A DNA stretch of 64,000 nt from Endothia cerciana (GCA_026119935.1 JALRMH010000006.1:744001-808000), one strand, 5' to 3'; counted from the stretch's first letter, positions 23,942-34,707 are shown. Numbers and translations are program-made. Notes: generated by a model not told the origin, from the sequence alone.

Positions 23942-24509
23942 AGGAAACGACGGGACACACGGCGAGGCGCCCAGTGCATCGCAGACGCAAGGAACTCAGG
24001 TGCCGTGGACTCGGATGTGCTAAACAGACGGACAAACCTGTATGATACCTAGACGTAGTCAAAATGACTGATGATGGGACTCTGAAAATCACCCCGTTTC
24101 AACGCTTGCTGGTAAGGCAATCTTCTTCCTGGACGACACTCGCCATGCCACCCATCGCATACCAAGCACCAGCCGCGAGCCGATACCCCGACAACGATAC
24201 ACCAATCCAGTGCCGTCGTCCGGGGTGAACGCATGGCCTGGCGGTGGGGGGGAGGCAGCGAATGACCAGGTAATGCACGCCCCTGGGGGGACTGTGGGCT
24301 CGAGTCCCGCCTGTCTGCCGTCTCTGGTAGAGATCTCAGGTCTCACCAGGCATCCACAGCCAGCCGAGTCTCCCTCTTTGAGGCTGTTATTATACAGGCG
24401 AGATGGTTTCTCGCCTCCCCGCAAACAGTTGTGGAAGACTGCCCTCCGCCCTTACCCGGGTCCCTTTCCTGCACGGGGGGGCGGCTCTCGTCCCTCTCCC
24501 CCCCCCCCC

Positions 24510-24546
<37 letters not shown>

Positions 24547-24973
24547 TGTGTTCCTCTTTTTCTTCTTCTATCTTCCTTCTCCCCCCCTACTTCTCGGCTG
24601 AATGATGACGAGAGGCTCCAAACCGAAGGAGAAAGGACAGCACGTGGGGATAGGGAAGAGCAGACAGGAAAAGATATAAGTATATACGGAAAATGAGCGG
24701 GAGAGATACGCTAGTATGGCAAGAGGGAGAACTGGACACCAGCCAATCATGATAACTCGACGATGAGGATGCCTTCTTGCTGTAGGTAGAGAAGTCAATA
24801 TCGCATTTGCATTGCTCTGATGCTTTCTTTCTCTATCTTGAAAGAAACAAAAAAAAAACATTCAAAATGCAGACTGCTATGCCGTCTAGCCTCAACAACA
24901 CATGGATAAAATCTCAGCGGGTGATAATAATCCTGCTACCCCCCCCCCCCAAAACCCCTTTTTGGTCCCCTTT
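23942..24973. other. Convergent intergenic region, RPN7 and alanine aminotransferase
   Basis: Just over 1 kb receiving the 3' ends of both neighbours. It carries a compound microsatellite at 24495-24551 and a C homopolymer at about 24939-24950. ORFs of about 100 codons here are low complexity (poly-Ser/Leu, Cys/Val) and are rejected. Confidence 0.6.
24495..24551. repeat. Compound microsatellite C(n)-(TC)n-(TG)n
   Basis: A run of C leads into about ten TC units and then about eleven TG units. It lies between two convergent genes, in no coding sequence. Such compound tracts are mutable and useful as length markers. Confidence 0.9.
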
Positions 24974-26546
24974 TCACCTGTACCTGTTCATGAACTCCTC
25001 GTGGAACTTGACGATCAAGCCCACCCACTCGGTCCCCGGCGCGAGGAAGGTCGTGCGGAAGTGCAGCGTGCCCTCCTTCTGCCCGAACCCGCTGCCGGGG
25101 ACGACGCACACGCCGGTCGCCTCGAGCAGCCTCATGGAGTAGAACTCGTCGGGCGTCCGGCCCTCCTCCCGGGCGGCCTCGGCCGCCCTGGCGGGGATCC
25201 TGATGGTGGGGAACAGGTACATGCTGCCCTGGGGCTCGCCGCACTCGACGCCCTCCATCTTCTCGAAGGCGCGCCAGAGCGCGTACGCCCTCCCCCTGAG
25301 GCCGTTGAAGATGCCTTCGTACTCCTCCCTGTACAGCTCGTAGCTCGGCTCGCCCGGCCGGGGCGGGTTGACCATCAGCTCGACGAGGCACTGCCCGATG
25401 ACGGGCGCGCAGAGGGTGATGGAGACGAACTTGTAGATCTCGGCCTGCACGGCGGGGTCGAAGCCCACCAGCTCGAAGTAGCCCCCGCGGTGCCCGCACT
25501 CGCCCACCATGCCCTTGGACACGCTGTGCAGGCTGGCCAGCTCCATGCCGTCGTACCTGCCGGGCGACCCCGCCTGGAGGGCGCGCAGGACCTTCTTGAA
25601 GCTGACGAACTCCCCGACGAACACGTTGGTCTGGTACACCTCGTCGGCCAGCAGCACGAGCCTCTCCTCGCGGGCGAACTCGATGATGTCCCGGATGTCG
25701 GCCTCGGACAGGGACGCGCCGGTGGGATTGCCCGGGTTGATGATGACGATGGCGCGGACGTCGACGCCCGAGGCCTTCGCGTCGGCGCAGGCCTTCCTGA
25801 TGGCGGACAGGTCGGTGCCCCAGTTCTTGGACTCGTCGAGGTAGTAGGGCACGCAGGTGGCGTTCAGGACGGACAGGGAGGCGGTGTAGAGGGGGTACTG
25901 CGGGATGGGCACGAGGACGCCGGTCTTTTCGTCGGCGCAGATGATGTGCAGGAGGGTGTTGACGCCCGAGGAGGCGCCGGCGGAGAGGTAGATGTCCGCC
26001 TCGTTGGCGGGGAAGCCGTCGCGTCCTGGGAAGGGGGGGGGTGATAGGTCGTTCGTGTTAGCCCGCGCACACTTTGTTCACCATTCTGTCACGGGGCTGG
26101 AGGCCGCGGGGGGGGGGGGGGGAGGGGTTGGGCTTACTCTCGAGGAACTCAGCGATGCTCTGCCGGATCGCAGGGACGCCGTTGCTGGCGCTGTACGCGC
26201 CCACGCTGCCGGCCTGGCTCAGCAGCCATCTCGCCCTCTCGATGACGTCGGGCTTGTAGTCGAGGGACCGGAGCAGGACATCCTCGTGCTCCAGCAGCCG
26301 CGGGTTCTCGAGGAGGCTCAGGACCTGGCGGAAGAAGGTGATGGGCTTCTGGTCGAGCTGCTGCGGGTTGCCGATGTTGGCGGAGATGACCTGGGAGAAG
26401 GGCAGGCCGGCGGTGTCGCCCCTTGCGATCCTGGCGCGGTACTCCTCGCTCTTGACGGCCAGCTCGCCGCGCACGGCGTACTTGGCCTCCCGCACGTGCG
26501 GGTTGATGTTGCTCGCGTTGAGGCGGCGGGGGGTGGTGGACGACAT
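24974..26546 (-). CDS. Alanine aminotransferase (PLP-dependent)
   Basis: The enzyme interconverts alanine plus 2-oxoglutarate with pyruvate plus glutamate. Exons on the minus strand are 26546-26138 and 26025-24974, joined across a 112-nt intron that carries two long C-runs; the join reads EFLE-RRDGFPANEAD. The product has 486 residues. It starts MSSTTPRRLNASNINPHVRE with no evident mitochondrial presequence, so I infer a cytosolic form. Landmarks are KYAVRGELAVKSEEY, the substrate/PLP region SAGASSGVNTLL, PIPQYPLYTASLS, NPGNPTG (near residue 233), LLADEVYQTN, and the PLP-lysine block LHSVSKGMVGECG with K307. C-terminal LEATGVCVVPGSGFGQKEGT matches the family. The start codon is set by homology and by the context on the minus strand. 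Other class-I aminotransferases are excluded by the HSVSKGMVGECGHRGGY block. Confidence 0.95.
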
Positions 26547-29500
26547 ATCGCGTCGCAGTCGGGGCTGGAGCTGGGGCTTTTGGAGGTGGGTGGGTGGTGG
26601 GGCAGATGCGCAAAGGGCGCGCAGGGTCGATGCTGCAGAAGATGATATGTCAAACCCAGGGCCTTCAGGGCACAGGAAACGAGCAGGTCAAGTGAGTGGT
26701 GCGTGGACCGGTGGCAGGGCGAGCACCGGGAGGCTCTTCTCTTTTCTCGGCTCGCGGGATGATCAATCAGGCTGATATCTGAGCTTATAACCCCCAAGAA
26801 AAGAACTCCCAGGGTCCGGATGATATTAATAGTGCTGGGGAAAACATCGGCAACGCAAGACTTTATCGGTTGGAGATCGGAGTGGGTGTGTGGGGGGGGG
26901 GGGGGGCGCGCGCGCCGGGTTTGAAAGATCCCTTGCGATAGATTATGATTCACACGCTGAGCTGGCCGGTCCTCCGTGGTCGGTCACCGCCAACCCTCAC
27001 GGGCACGCCCACGTCTGGCTGCAATTAATCTTTGGGGTTTTTTTTTGGGAGGGCTGTTCCAACCTGCCATAGCACATGCACCGACATCGGCTGGTGGCAG
27101 GAGGAGGAGGAGGAGGAGGAGGAGGAGGTGCATGGTCGCGCAAGCCGCGCTTGGGGCCATCGCTGACTGGTAGTGTCACGATCCCCTCTCGGGACGGCAT
27201 GGATGGAGGTATGGAGATCAGGGTCCCGAGGGCCACGAGCTGGACGCCGCGGGGTTGGAGGGGCGAGATGCAAGGTTAGCGAAATCTGAGACGGTATTAC
27301 CTACCTCGAGATCTGGGGGGGGGATAAGCCCTGATGAATCCCCATCGCCCGAGAAGTGGACCCGCGCCCGGCACCGTTCCCCGACCCGCCGTCGCCGTCG
27401 CCATCGCCACTGCCGGCCTCTGGCTCCGGAGGGCCATCGTTTTTGTCGTCTCGAGGCGGGATGAGGCGGGCACGATGGCAGGCGGATGGAGGGGGCACAC
27501 ACCCTCTCTGCTGGGGCTGGTGGAGAGGGAGAAGGTAAGGGGGCGGCACGGTAAGTAGCAGCCCAAACCTTTCTGCTGAGCTCTCCGTTTCGGGGCCGGG
27601 GGGTGTTCTCTGCCTGGTGGCTGGCTGTCTCCAGCTTTGTCCGTGGCGGTGGAGGCCTGCACGCAACAAAGTTACTCGGCTAATACATAACCTCTGGGGT
27701 GCTGATGCCCACGCTGTGTATTATTTAGTTATATTACATGTCCCCGGAATGTCTTAACCTCGATATCTCCGAAACTTCATCCCCCTGCCCCATCTCAGGC
27801 ATCTGATGATCGAGGTGCGCCCCCCCCCCCCTCCCAAAAAAAACACGTTTCTCTTTTTGGGCATGCATCTCTACCCTCCATCCCTAGGGATAACCTCAGT
27901 GGAACGATCCCTGGTACATAAGGTAGGCGGTGTCCTCCTTCTGGCCCCTGAGCATAGCATCATCCCCGTGTCGTAATTATCAGGCCCTGGCGCAGCTATG
28001 TGCATCCTGATTGCTCTCCAGCGGGCGTCCGTTTTCATGGAGTGAGGAGCTCCAGGATATAATTCGTCATACCCGCATTGTTCCCTGAAGGGCCAATACA
28101 AGGCTCTCCCGCACGCGGCCCATACGCATGCCATAGAGGTGTTGCTCTGACGCCCTCGATAGACATCATCTTCTCGTCTTTCCCACCCGCAAGGAATCGC
28201 CCGTTACGCTACCCCTCGCCCCTCCCCCACCCGTCCGTCCTCTCGGGGCCCAGAGCTCCTCTTACAGGAAGAGGCCCCCACCTCCGCGGTGCTTCAGGGC
28301 CTTAATGCACCCATGTTCGGCCCGAGCCTTAGCCAGCTTGACGTATTAGACCCCGCGGACCGCTCATCCATCCACGTCGGATGGATGGGCTCTACCGGGC
28401 GTGGAAGGAGGAAAGGCCCGGGTGAGTATCCGCAGGGTGGGCACGGACAGCCGATGCATCCCATGGCCGCCGCGTGGGTGCGCCGTCTGTCGAGGGGAGG
28501 CAGGCGGAGGAAGTCCTGATGCAGGAGTTCGGCGGCGTCGCGGCCTGGTGGGAGGAGCTGGAGTGCGGCGATGGGCGGGAGGCTGGGCGGACAGCTGATC
28601 AGAGGGCGGAGGGGGTGGCCAGCGGGGTGGACCATGCTGAGGAGGGCGCCGTCGAGCTGAGCTGAGCTGTCTCCCTGGTGGTTAGCCTGTGTGGAGTGTC
28701 GGTAGTGGTGGTCAACAGGCATGTGCTGGGTGTGGCGGTGTGAGGATGCAGCATGACAACGTCTTTGTTGATGGCGAGGGCTCGCGGGAGGGCATTGCTG
28801 GACTTTATTTTGGCCGTGGCCGTGGTCGAGGGGGCCAATTGGGCTGTAGTTGTTTCTCAGCATCATTTCTTTTTCCCGCCCTGCCTTGCTGACACGATAT
28901 GGTGCTGTCTGACGGGGGAGCCAATCATTCAGTGTCACCTGTGTGAAGTAATAGAGACTTGTCCAGAGACCCGAGGGTTAGGCCCGTCTTGCAAACTCGT
29001 TACGTCTCCTGTCCCTCTCCTTTGTAGGGATTCTGCGTCCTTGAACAGTCTCGCTTTTGTTGTCGTGATGGTGTTGAGGGGGTGGTTTTATATCATTGAG
29101 ATTCCTGGCAGCAGGATGTGAGTTACCTTGGTGCTGGGACTGCAAATCACAACCACATTAGCTTCACATGTCTCATAGGCTGCATGGTTAAAGATTATGG
29201 GTGAGCTGGTCTCTCTAGACACGGCACGATGGGGACCGATGGTACATAGAAGATAAGCATAGAAGGGACAGTGCATAGACCACTTGTGGACTCCAGGATG
29301 GCACGAATCAAAATTTGCTTTTCACGGTTAAACTATGAAACAGTTTTAGGTGAATAATACTTGCATCTTTGCTGGGTCTTTATCCTAGTGGAAGAGATGA
29401 CAATCCTTACTAAATGCATAGTTATATATTCTCAACAGCATAGTTGTGCCCTGTTGCCTTCAGGGACTAGTCCGTCAAGACCTGGTGGTTTGAGGGCTTG

Positions 29501-29920
29501 TCCCGGGTCTGAGTATTGTTCCCCATTTCACTAAGCCCGTCTGCTGTGCTCGTAGACTGGAAGATGACACTGCTGACCATTGCCAGCACGCTCATTCCAT
29601 ATCCCATCGATTATTACTGGATACCTTCCTCTCATACCCACCTAGGTGATTGGGCAGTTACTGAGGAATGACTCAACATAACAAAAAAATCAAGAGCTTG
29701 TCTCCTAATTAGTCACGGAAGGGCCTGGGCAGCTTCAGCCCACGAGATATAATGTTGCACGCTCGACATCTGGCTAGTCGCTCACGGACAAGAGACCAGG
29801 TCTGGCCGGGTATCATTCCGTTTTCGTGGTCTGCATCAGCTGTAGAGAACTCAACAGGCTAGGCTAGGCTCGGGCGGCACAAGAAGCTCACTCGTCACTA
29901 TCCTCTTCTATCGACGCTTC
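26547..29920. other. Gene-poor region between alanine aminotransferase and NSE2
   Basis: About 3.4 kb. The first few hundred bases are the aminotransferase promoter. A GGA repeat lies at 27100-27128 and G/C homopolymers near 26893-26906 and 27821-27832. A 215-codon minus-strand ORF at 28294-28938 is rich in His, Pro and Gln and shows no motif. From about 29100 to 29850 the base composition becomes clearly more A/T-rich and no frame has coding character. I see no gene. Confidence 0.5.
27100..27128. repeat. GGA trinucleotide microsatellite
   Basis: Nine tandem GGA units in non-coding DNA. They produce poly-Gly, poly-Arg, poly-Ser and poly-Pro shadow ORFs, all rejected. Confidence 0.9.
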
Positions 29921-31144
29921 TTAGTTCACCGAGATATCCATCGTCTCATCCTCCTGCCCAGCATCGCCTCGGTCCGAGGATGGCTCCTCCTCCTCCCTCT
30001 CCGCGAGAGCAGCGCGCTTGATCCTCCGCAGCAGCGGCTCGTCGAAATAAAGATCGTCCAGGTTGATCTGGGGAGAGTTGTCAGTAACAGACCTCGGCCA
30101 GCGACCTACATGGGCCAGAGAGGTACTCACCACAACAGAGCATCCTGTCTCAGGGCAGGGCATCTCAGTACCCCTGTGGTTATTTCCCTTGATGAAGCCC
30201 ATGATGGCTTCCTTCTGGAAGGAGTGCTTGCACTTCCGACAGGTATAAGGCTCCGACATAGTCACCAGCGACAGGGGACACCTGAAGCTTCGCTTCTCCC
30301 TCGCGATCCGGATGTCGGCATCCGAGTCGTCCTCGTCACCGCCCGCCCCGGTTATATGCTGCGGCTGTCCGTCCTGATCGAACCACGTGCGCGGATCCGG
30401 CACGGGAGTCTCGTCGTTGGAGTACACGCCCTCGTGCCATTGCCGCTTGAAATCTATGTACGCGTTGTTCTTCGCGTACTTCTGGTGCGCGCCCAGGCTC
30501 TCATATTCAGCCGCCCTCCTGTCACGCTCGAGTTCGAAGACCTGAAGAAGGGAGACGCCGGGTATCTCAGGCTCCTCTGCAGACTCGTCGCCCGCCTCTC
30601 CCAGTGCCTCTACAGCCCTCGCTTCTTGTGTCGCCATCACTCTTTGGGGCAGATCATCCAAGATCTCCCTCTCATCCTGCAGCGCAGCTTGCATGTCCAG
30701 CACCTCCCTCATCACCTCCTCGACGCGCAGCGTCAGCGGCGCAACCACGCCCTCCATCTCCTTGGCCTTGGCATGCGCCAGCTCGATGTCGGTCGCGACG
30801 GCACTAGCCTCACGACCATCGATGTCGGCGCGCCTGCGCTTCGCCTCTCGCTCGGTGGCTTCGGACACGTCCTTCTTGCGGCTCGCCACGCGGTCGTTGA
30901 TCGCCCACACGGCGGTGGCGAGGAGCTCGGCGGACTTTGTGGTGTGCGTCTGGAGGTTCTTGTTGAGCCGGCTGCTCGAGAGGTCCCTGAGCAGCTGTGT
31001 CCCCGCGGCGTTGAGGGGATACCTCGGCGGCTCGTAGGGAGGCAGCTCGGCGAGGGCCTGGTTGTTTGCCGGGCGGGAGGCTTGTGGCCGGCGGCTGCCT
31101 GACCGCGCCGAACCCGATATGAGGCGGCTTCGTGACGACGACAT
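29921..31144 (-). CDS. NSE2: Nse2/Mms21-type SUMO E3 ligase of the Smc5/6 complex
   Basis: Nse2/Mms21 is the SP-RING SUMO ligase docked on Smc5 that acts in DNA repair and recombination. Exons 31144-30131 and 30067-29921 encode 386 residues; the 63-nt intron (GTGAGT...CTCCCCAG) was placed because its removal joins CPETGCSVV to INLDDLYFDEPLL, the family C-terminus. The N-terminal half has long charged helices, including ATEREAKRRRAD and a probable coiled coil at about 115-165, suited to Smc5 binding. The SP-RING is at about 287-345 with ligands C289, C302, C305, H307, C330 and C335 (RCPLSLVTMSEPY, CRKCKHSF, MPCPETGC). The tail is acidic and contains EREEEEPSSD. The start at 31144 opens MSSSRSRLISG; a longer in-frame ORF to 31309 has no family support. 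It is divergent from the uncharacterised gene at 31923. Confidence 0.88.
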   Translation of the reverse strand: MSSSRSRLISGSARSGSRRPQASRPANNQALAELPPYEPPRYPLNAAGTQLLRDLSSSRLNKNLQTHTTKSAELLATAVWAINDRVASRKKDVSEATEREAKRRRADIDGREASAVATDIELAHAKAKEMEGVVAPLTLRVEEVMREVLDMQAALQDEREILDDLPQRVMATQEARAVEALGEAGDESAEEPEIPGVSLLQVFELERDRRAAEYESLGAHQKYAKNNAYIDFKRQWHEGVYSNDETPVPDPRTWFDQDGQPQHITGAGGDEDDSDADIRIAREKRSFRCPLSLVTMSEPYTCRKCKHSFQKEAIMGFIKGNNHRGTEMPCPETGCSVVVSTSLAHVGRWPRSVTDNSPQINLDDLYFDEPLLRRIKRAALAEREEEEPSSDRGDAGQEDETMDISVN

Positions 31145-31922
31145 GGTGATGTGCCCCCCTGTATCAAGAACGGAGCAGGATGGTGCAGTGCACGCTACGT
31201 AACTTGTGATGTGCGATTCTGCCGACAGGCAGAAGGCCTTATCTGCGACCTTCCTGTGGACGCTTCCGGACGCGTCTAGCCACCGACGTCCAGGCGTCAC
31301 CCTTTCCAACAGTTGTAGGGGAACCCGCCTGATGATTCAGATCGAAGGCAGAAGCGGGCGTCTCGTAAATAGTCTCGTGGGATGTGAGGCATTCACCTTT
31401 TCTTACAGAAACGCGTCGGGGTGTTAGATGACGCGTTGGGATGGAGAGTTAGATGGATGAGTAAGCAAGCCCGCCCACGGCATCTTCTGTAGGGTTGGTC
31501 CGTGCCGCCCTACTGTACCACTGAGAGTACCACTCGCTTGGAGCTGCTGGCTGGGAAGCACCAAGCGGTATGTACATAGTAGGGTAGGTCTGTACGGATT
31601 AGGCTGCATGACATCAACCCGGACAGCAGGGCCAGAACAATGGAGGTTAACTAGTGATTGGCCCCTCTGGAAATGCAAAAGCGCTTCCCAAATCAAAGCT
31701 GGCTCTATTGGATGATGGAAAGGCTGCGTGATAGCCGGCCAGCTGCCCCGGCCAGCCAGGGCTCTTTGGGCAGAGATGACAACAAAGGCCAGGCCCCGCC
31801 GCCCCTGTAGGCACACATCATGCATCAATGCAGCTTTGTATTTCAACAGGGCAGACTTTTGTCCAAGACTGGCTGTTCTGAGCAAGCACCCTCACCTTTC
31901 TACACATCTCACGTCGGGCACC
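31145..31922. promoter_or_regulatory. Divergent promoter region of NSE2 and the uncharacterised gene at 31923
   Basis: The 778 bp between the two start codons serve both genes. I see no obvious TATA box. Within it lie a CTACTGTACCACTGAGAG segment and a GTACATAGTAGGGTAGG stretch, neither of which I can assign to a regulator. Confidence 0.5.
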
Positions 31923-32737
31923 ATGGCCAAAGCAAAAACCAAGAAGCAGAACAACCGGGCCGACCCCATCTCGAGGAAGGCCAAGGAGGCCAAGGAGGAG
32001 AAGGAGGAGGCCAGGGCGCCCAAGGACCCCAAGGCCAGCCACCTCTACACCGATGACAACCCGGAGACAACTCTCCACGGCACCGGCTTCAAAGATGCGG
32101 CGGCCGCCGACAAGACCAGTAGGTTTATTCGGGTTCCGATCCAGCAGCTCAGACCGGGTGGACGTCCCGCCGGATGAGATCATGGATTCTTTCCTGTCCG
32201 GGAAGGGCAATGGCTGATGCAAGGACAGTCTCGTTGGTCTCCGGGCGGTCGCTCCTGTACCAGTGGCAGGTAATCAACACCATGTACAATCGTGCTAAGC
32301 ACCACCCAAAGAAGACCAAGGACATCGAGGCGGCGATTGCCATCTTCGACAGGTGGCTGAAGGAGACATATCGAGAGGCGAAAGCCGACCAGCGCGTCTT
32401 CAAGCCGCTGCCCAAGAAGACGATCGAGTCCTTCCTCCCAGAGCTGAGGAAGGCCCAAGGTGTCGACACGACCTTTGCAGAGGTGTATGTCGGGCTGGAG
32501 GGAAGGAAGCGGCTCGCCAACGTCCTCGTCGACGACAGCAAGCCTGAAGGAACCGACTGGGACAGGACGAGGGTAGATGCGCTGAGCAAGTTGGTCCCGG
32601 ACAAGGACAATCAAGTTGACGAGGAGGAGCTGTGGGAGAAGGACGGGGTGCCGTCACGCTACCACTTGAGCCTCATCGCCTGGGCCTGGTCGCCTCTGTC
32701 GGAGTACAAGCTGCTCAAGGCGACGAATAAGAGCTGA
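31923..32737 (+). CDS. Conserved uncharacterised ascomycete protein
   Basis: Exons 31923-32118 and 32229-32737 encode 234 residues. The start lies in a GGGCACC-ATG-GCC context. The N-terminus is strongly basic/acidic (MAKAKTKKQNNRADPISRKA, then KEAKEEKEEARAP), suggesting a nuclear or ribosome-associated tail. The join GFKDAAAADKT-ISLVSGRS required the acceptor GGACAG at 32228, because the nearer GCAAG breaks the frame. The folded part contains LLYQWQVINTMYNRAKHHPK, IFDRWLKETYREAK, FKPLPKKTIESFLPEL, TTFAEVYVGLEGRKRLANVL and a C-terminal SLIAWAWSPLSEYKL. I recall similar proteins annotated as hypothetical in other filamentous ascomycetes but know no function. It has no transmembrane segment or signal peptide. 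It shares a promoter region with NSE2, which is weak evidence of co-regulation. Confidence 0.8.
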
Positions 32738-34027
32738 ACCCGACCCTGCGATGCTGCAACAAGACCCAAGGCAGAGAAGATCCTAGGCATCGAGGGTGTG
32801 GGCGTGACGAGTCGCTGACCGCCTGAGGATCGGACACGTGTGAGGATCGGAAAACGCGGTGTCGATACCCAGCGAGAGTGAGCCAGAACGACAGCAAGTG
32901 TGCACGCAAATGTGGTTTGACCATCGAGATTCCAGGGAACTTTTGTGCAGCAGGGCGACTGGACGATGAGAAGTGATTGAGAAGCAATGCTGAGGCTTAG
33001 GCTATGGTTGCAATCCAAACTCGACCGTTGTGCTGAGTCCAGTCGGAGCACGACGGTGAAGGCGACACGACACCCCTGAAGGAACTAGGCTCATTGATCG
33101 CCCTGTTCACGGGCGGCTCCCGCGATCGTTCCCAATCGCATCAAATCCCGCCGAGGCTCCTCACCCAAGCCTGGACCCTTGTCCGGGGTTTTCTTTGTAT
33201 GATGCTGAGATCGGCCATCTCAACGTAAATCTTCGGCGATGTTTTTCTCGGCTGCGGAGAGGATGCATCGTCCAGGGGCTTACGGAGCAGAGCAGAATGA
33301 CATAGTAGGAGAGGCCACAGGACAGATCGTACTGTGTATGCAGCTTGCACGGCTGCACGATTGCATCTGATATTAGGGCCACCAGCATTTGCCGCCATCT
33401 TGCTAGGCAGACTACAGCTCACACAGTACCAGAAGCGGTGCAAACTTTGACAAAATGGCCCTTCACCCCGTCTGTGCTCGGGTACAATGCACCCCATACT
33501 GTCGGATCCCCACTGGTGTCGATCGCGCCGTCTACATGATCTTGCAGCGATCTGGGAAAATGTGACTGACAATTGAACGGCAGTGAATTTCCCTGCACTC
33601 TCCCATGCCGTTCGATGGCCTTTTCCCGCTTCTTGCCCTCGTTGACCTGGGCCTACGCAGTGCACGTTCCGGCCCCTAGATGGTCCACACGTGGACCTAT
33701 TTCACCTCATTCCCCAATAGTCTGTAGTCAGACCTGCCGGGTTCGAGACTACGTCTAGGCTCTTGGAATCTCGATTCAGCCCATCGCCAGCAGCCAAGTG
33801 CTTGTCTAGGCCATGAGGCCCCCTCTCGTAATATATGAGCGGGCTGTTCAGTCTTCTCTCCGCAAGATTGCCACCATCAGGCTTCGCCTTGACGTTTCTA
33901 TCCATCGTTTCCCATGTAGACATCAGCCTTCTTCGAATCCGGCCAAGACGCGCATTATTGTGTGCGCCCCCATGACGCCGTGAGCTACAGTCTGCCGCCC
34001 ACTTACCCTCCGAGCCCAGCAGCGACC
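32738..34027. other. Intergenic region, including the VIVID upstream region
   Basis: About 1.3 kb. The left part is the 3' flank of the uncharacterised gene. The right part is the presumed vvd promoter and contains a cluster of GATC-core sites at 33505-33552. ORFs of up to 174 codons on the minus strand (33141-33665) show no motif and are rejected. Confidence 0.55.
33505..33552. promoter_or_regulatory. Candidate light-response element: cluster of GATC-core sites
   Basis: Four GATC cores fall within 48 bp: at 33505 (GGATCC), 33521 (TCGATCGC), 33538 (TGATCT) and 33549 (CGATCT), about 475-520 bp upstream of the vvd start. In Neurospora the white-collar complex binds paired GATC/CGATC motifs in promoters of light-induced genes, including vvd. 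The spacing and order here are compatible, but GATC is a common tetramer and no binding data are available. It is an inference from motif and position. Confidence 0.4.
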
Positions 34028-34707
34028 ATGAATCCATGGGAGATATATGCACTTGAGGTGTGTGAACACCCCCCGTGTTGAACACGTAGCAGGATGATCA
34101 CCATCGCCCGGCGACCGGCCGGAGGCTGACCTGCTGCTAGTACCAATCTGCCGACAACAAATCGAAAGACACCCAAGCGTTACAATATGCCCAGGCCCAG
34201 GGTTCCAATGCCGTCGACCCCCTTATCTACCCCGGGCTGTATTGCCCGAGCGGTCTGGACATCATGACGGTCCTGTTCAGAATATACGCCCGGCCCAACC
34301 CCCAGGTCGACCTGGGCCCCGTCGACTGCTCGGTCGCTCTCATCGTCTGCGACCTGGCACTGCCAGACAACCCCATTGTCTACGCCTCGGATGCCTTCCT
34401 GCAGATGACGGGCTTCTGCATGAACGACATCAGAGGCAAAAACTGCCGCTTCTTGCAGGCACCGGGCGGAAAGGTCACGCCAAAGTCGGTGCGGAAGTAC
34501 GCCGACAAGAAGACCGTTCGCGCGATGCGAGATGCCATCAAGGCCAATAAGGAGCATCGCACGACCATCACAAATTTCAGAAAGGATGGAAAACCATTTG
34601 TCAACATCCTCACCCTGGTTCCTATTCCCTGGGATGGTCCGGACTACCGATATTCTGTCGGCTTTCAGTGCGACAAGGGGTCGTTGGCGGCCGCTGACGC
34701 CGCTTGA
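34028..34707 (+). CDS. vvd: VIVID-type LOV-domain blue-light photoreceptor
   Basis: VIVID is a small flavin-binding PAS/LOV protein that dampens white-collar-complex activity (photoadaptation). Exons 34028-34057 and 34141-34707 encode 198 residues. The 30-nt first exon encodes MNPWEIYALE, matching the MNPWE start of Neurospora VVD; an 83-nt intron (GTGTGTG...GCTGCTAG) leads to YQSADNKSKDTQ. The N-terminal cap (LIYPGLYCPSGLDIM) is followed by RPNPQVDLGPVD and the LOV core: IVYASDAFLQMTGF, then GKNCRFLQ with the photoadduct cysteine at C112, and NFRKDGKPFVNILTLVPI and YRYSVGFQCD. The residue matching Neurospora Cys71 is Val75, and Cys73 lies two positions earlier. Cys76 is kept as C80. There is no second domain, which separates it from WC-1. 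A GATC cluster lies upstream. Confidence 0.95.

Noticed and set aside
24288..24310. tRNA B-box-like GGCTCGAGTCC
   Set aside because: No matching A box or cloverleaf could be formed from the flanking sequence.
24902..26044. 380-codon plus-strand ORF opposite alanine aminotransferase
   Set aside because: It is the antisense shadow of a GC3-rich gene with a clear PLP-lysine motif; the product is low-complexity (Ala, Gly, Val, Glu, Asp) and has no family motif.
28294..28938. 215-codon minus-strand ORF rich in His, Pro and Gln
   Set aside because: No domain, signal peptide or splice structure, and third-position composition is not gene-like. A lineage-specific gene cannot be fully excluded.
33738..33755. 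tRNA B-box-like GGTTCGAGACT
   Set aside because: The last bases deviate from the B-box consensus and no acceptor stem or A box is present at the right distance.
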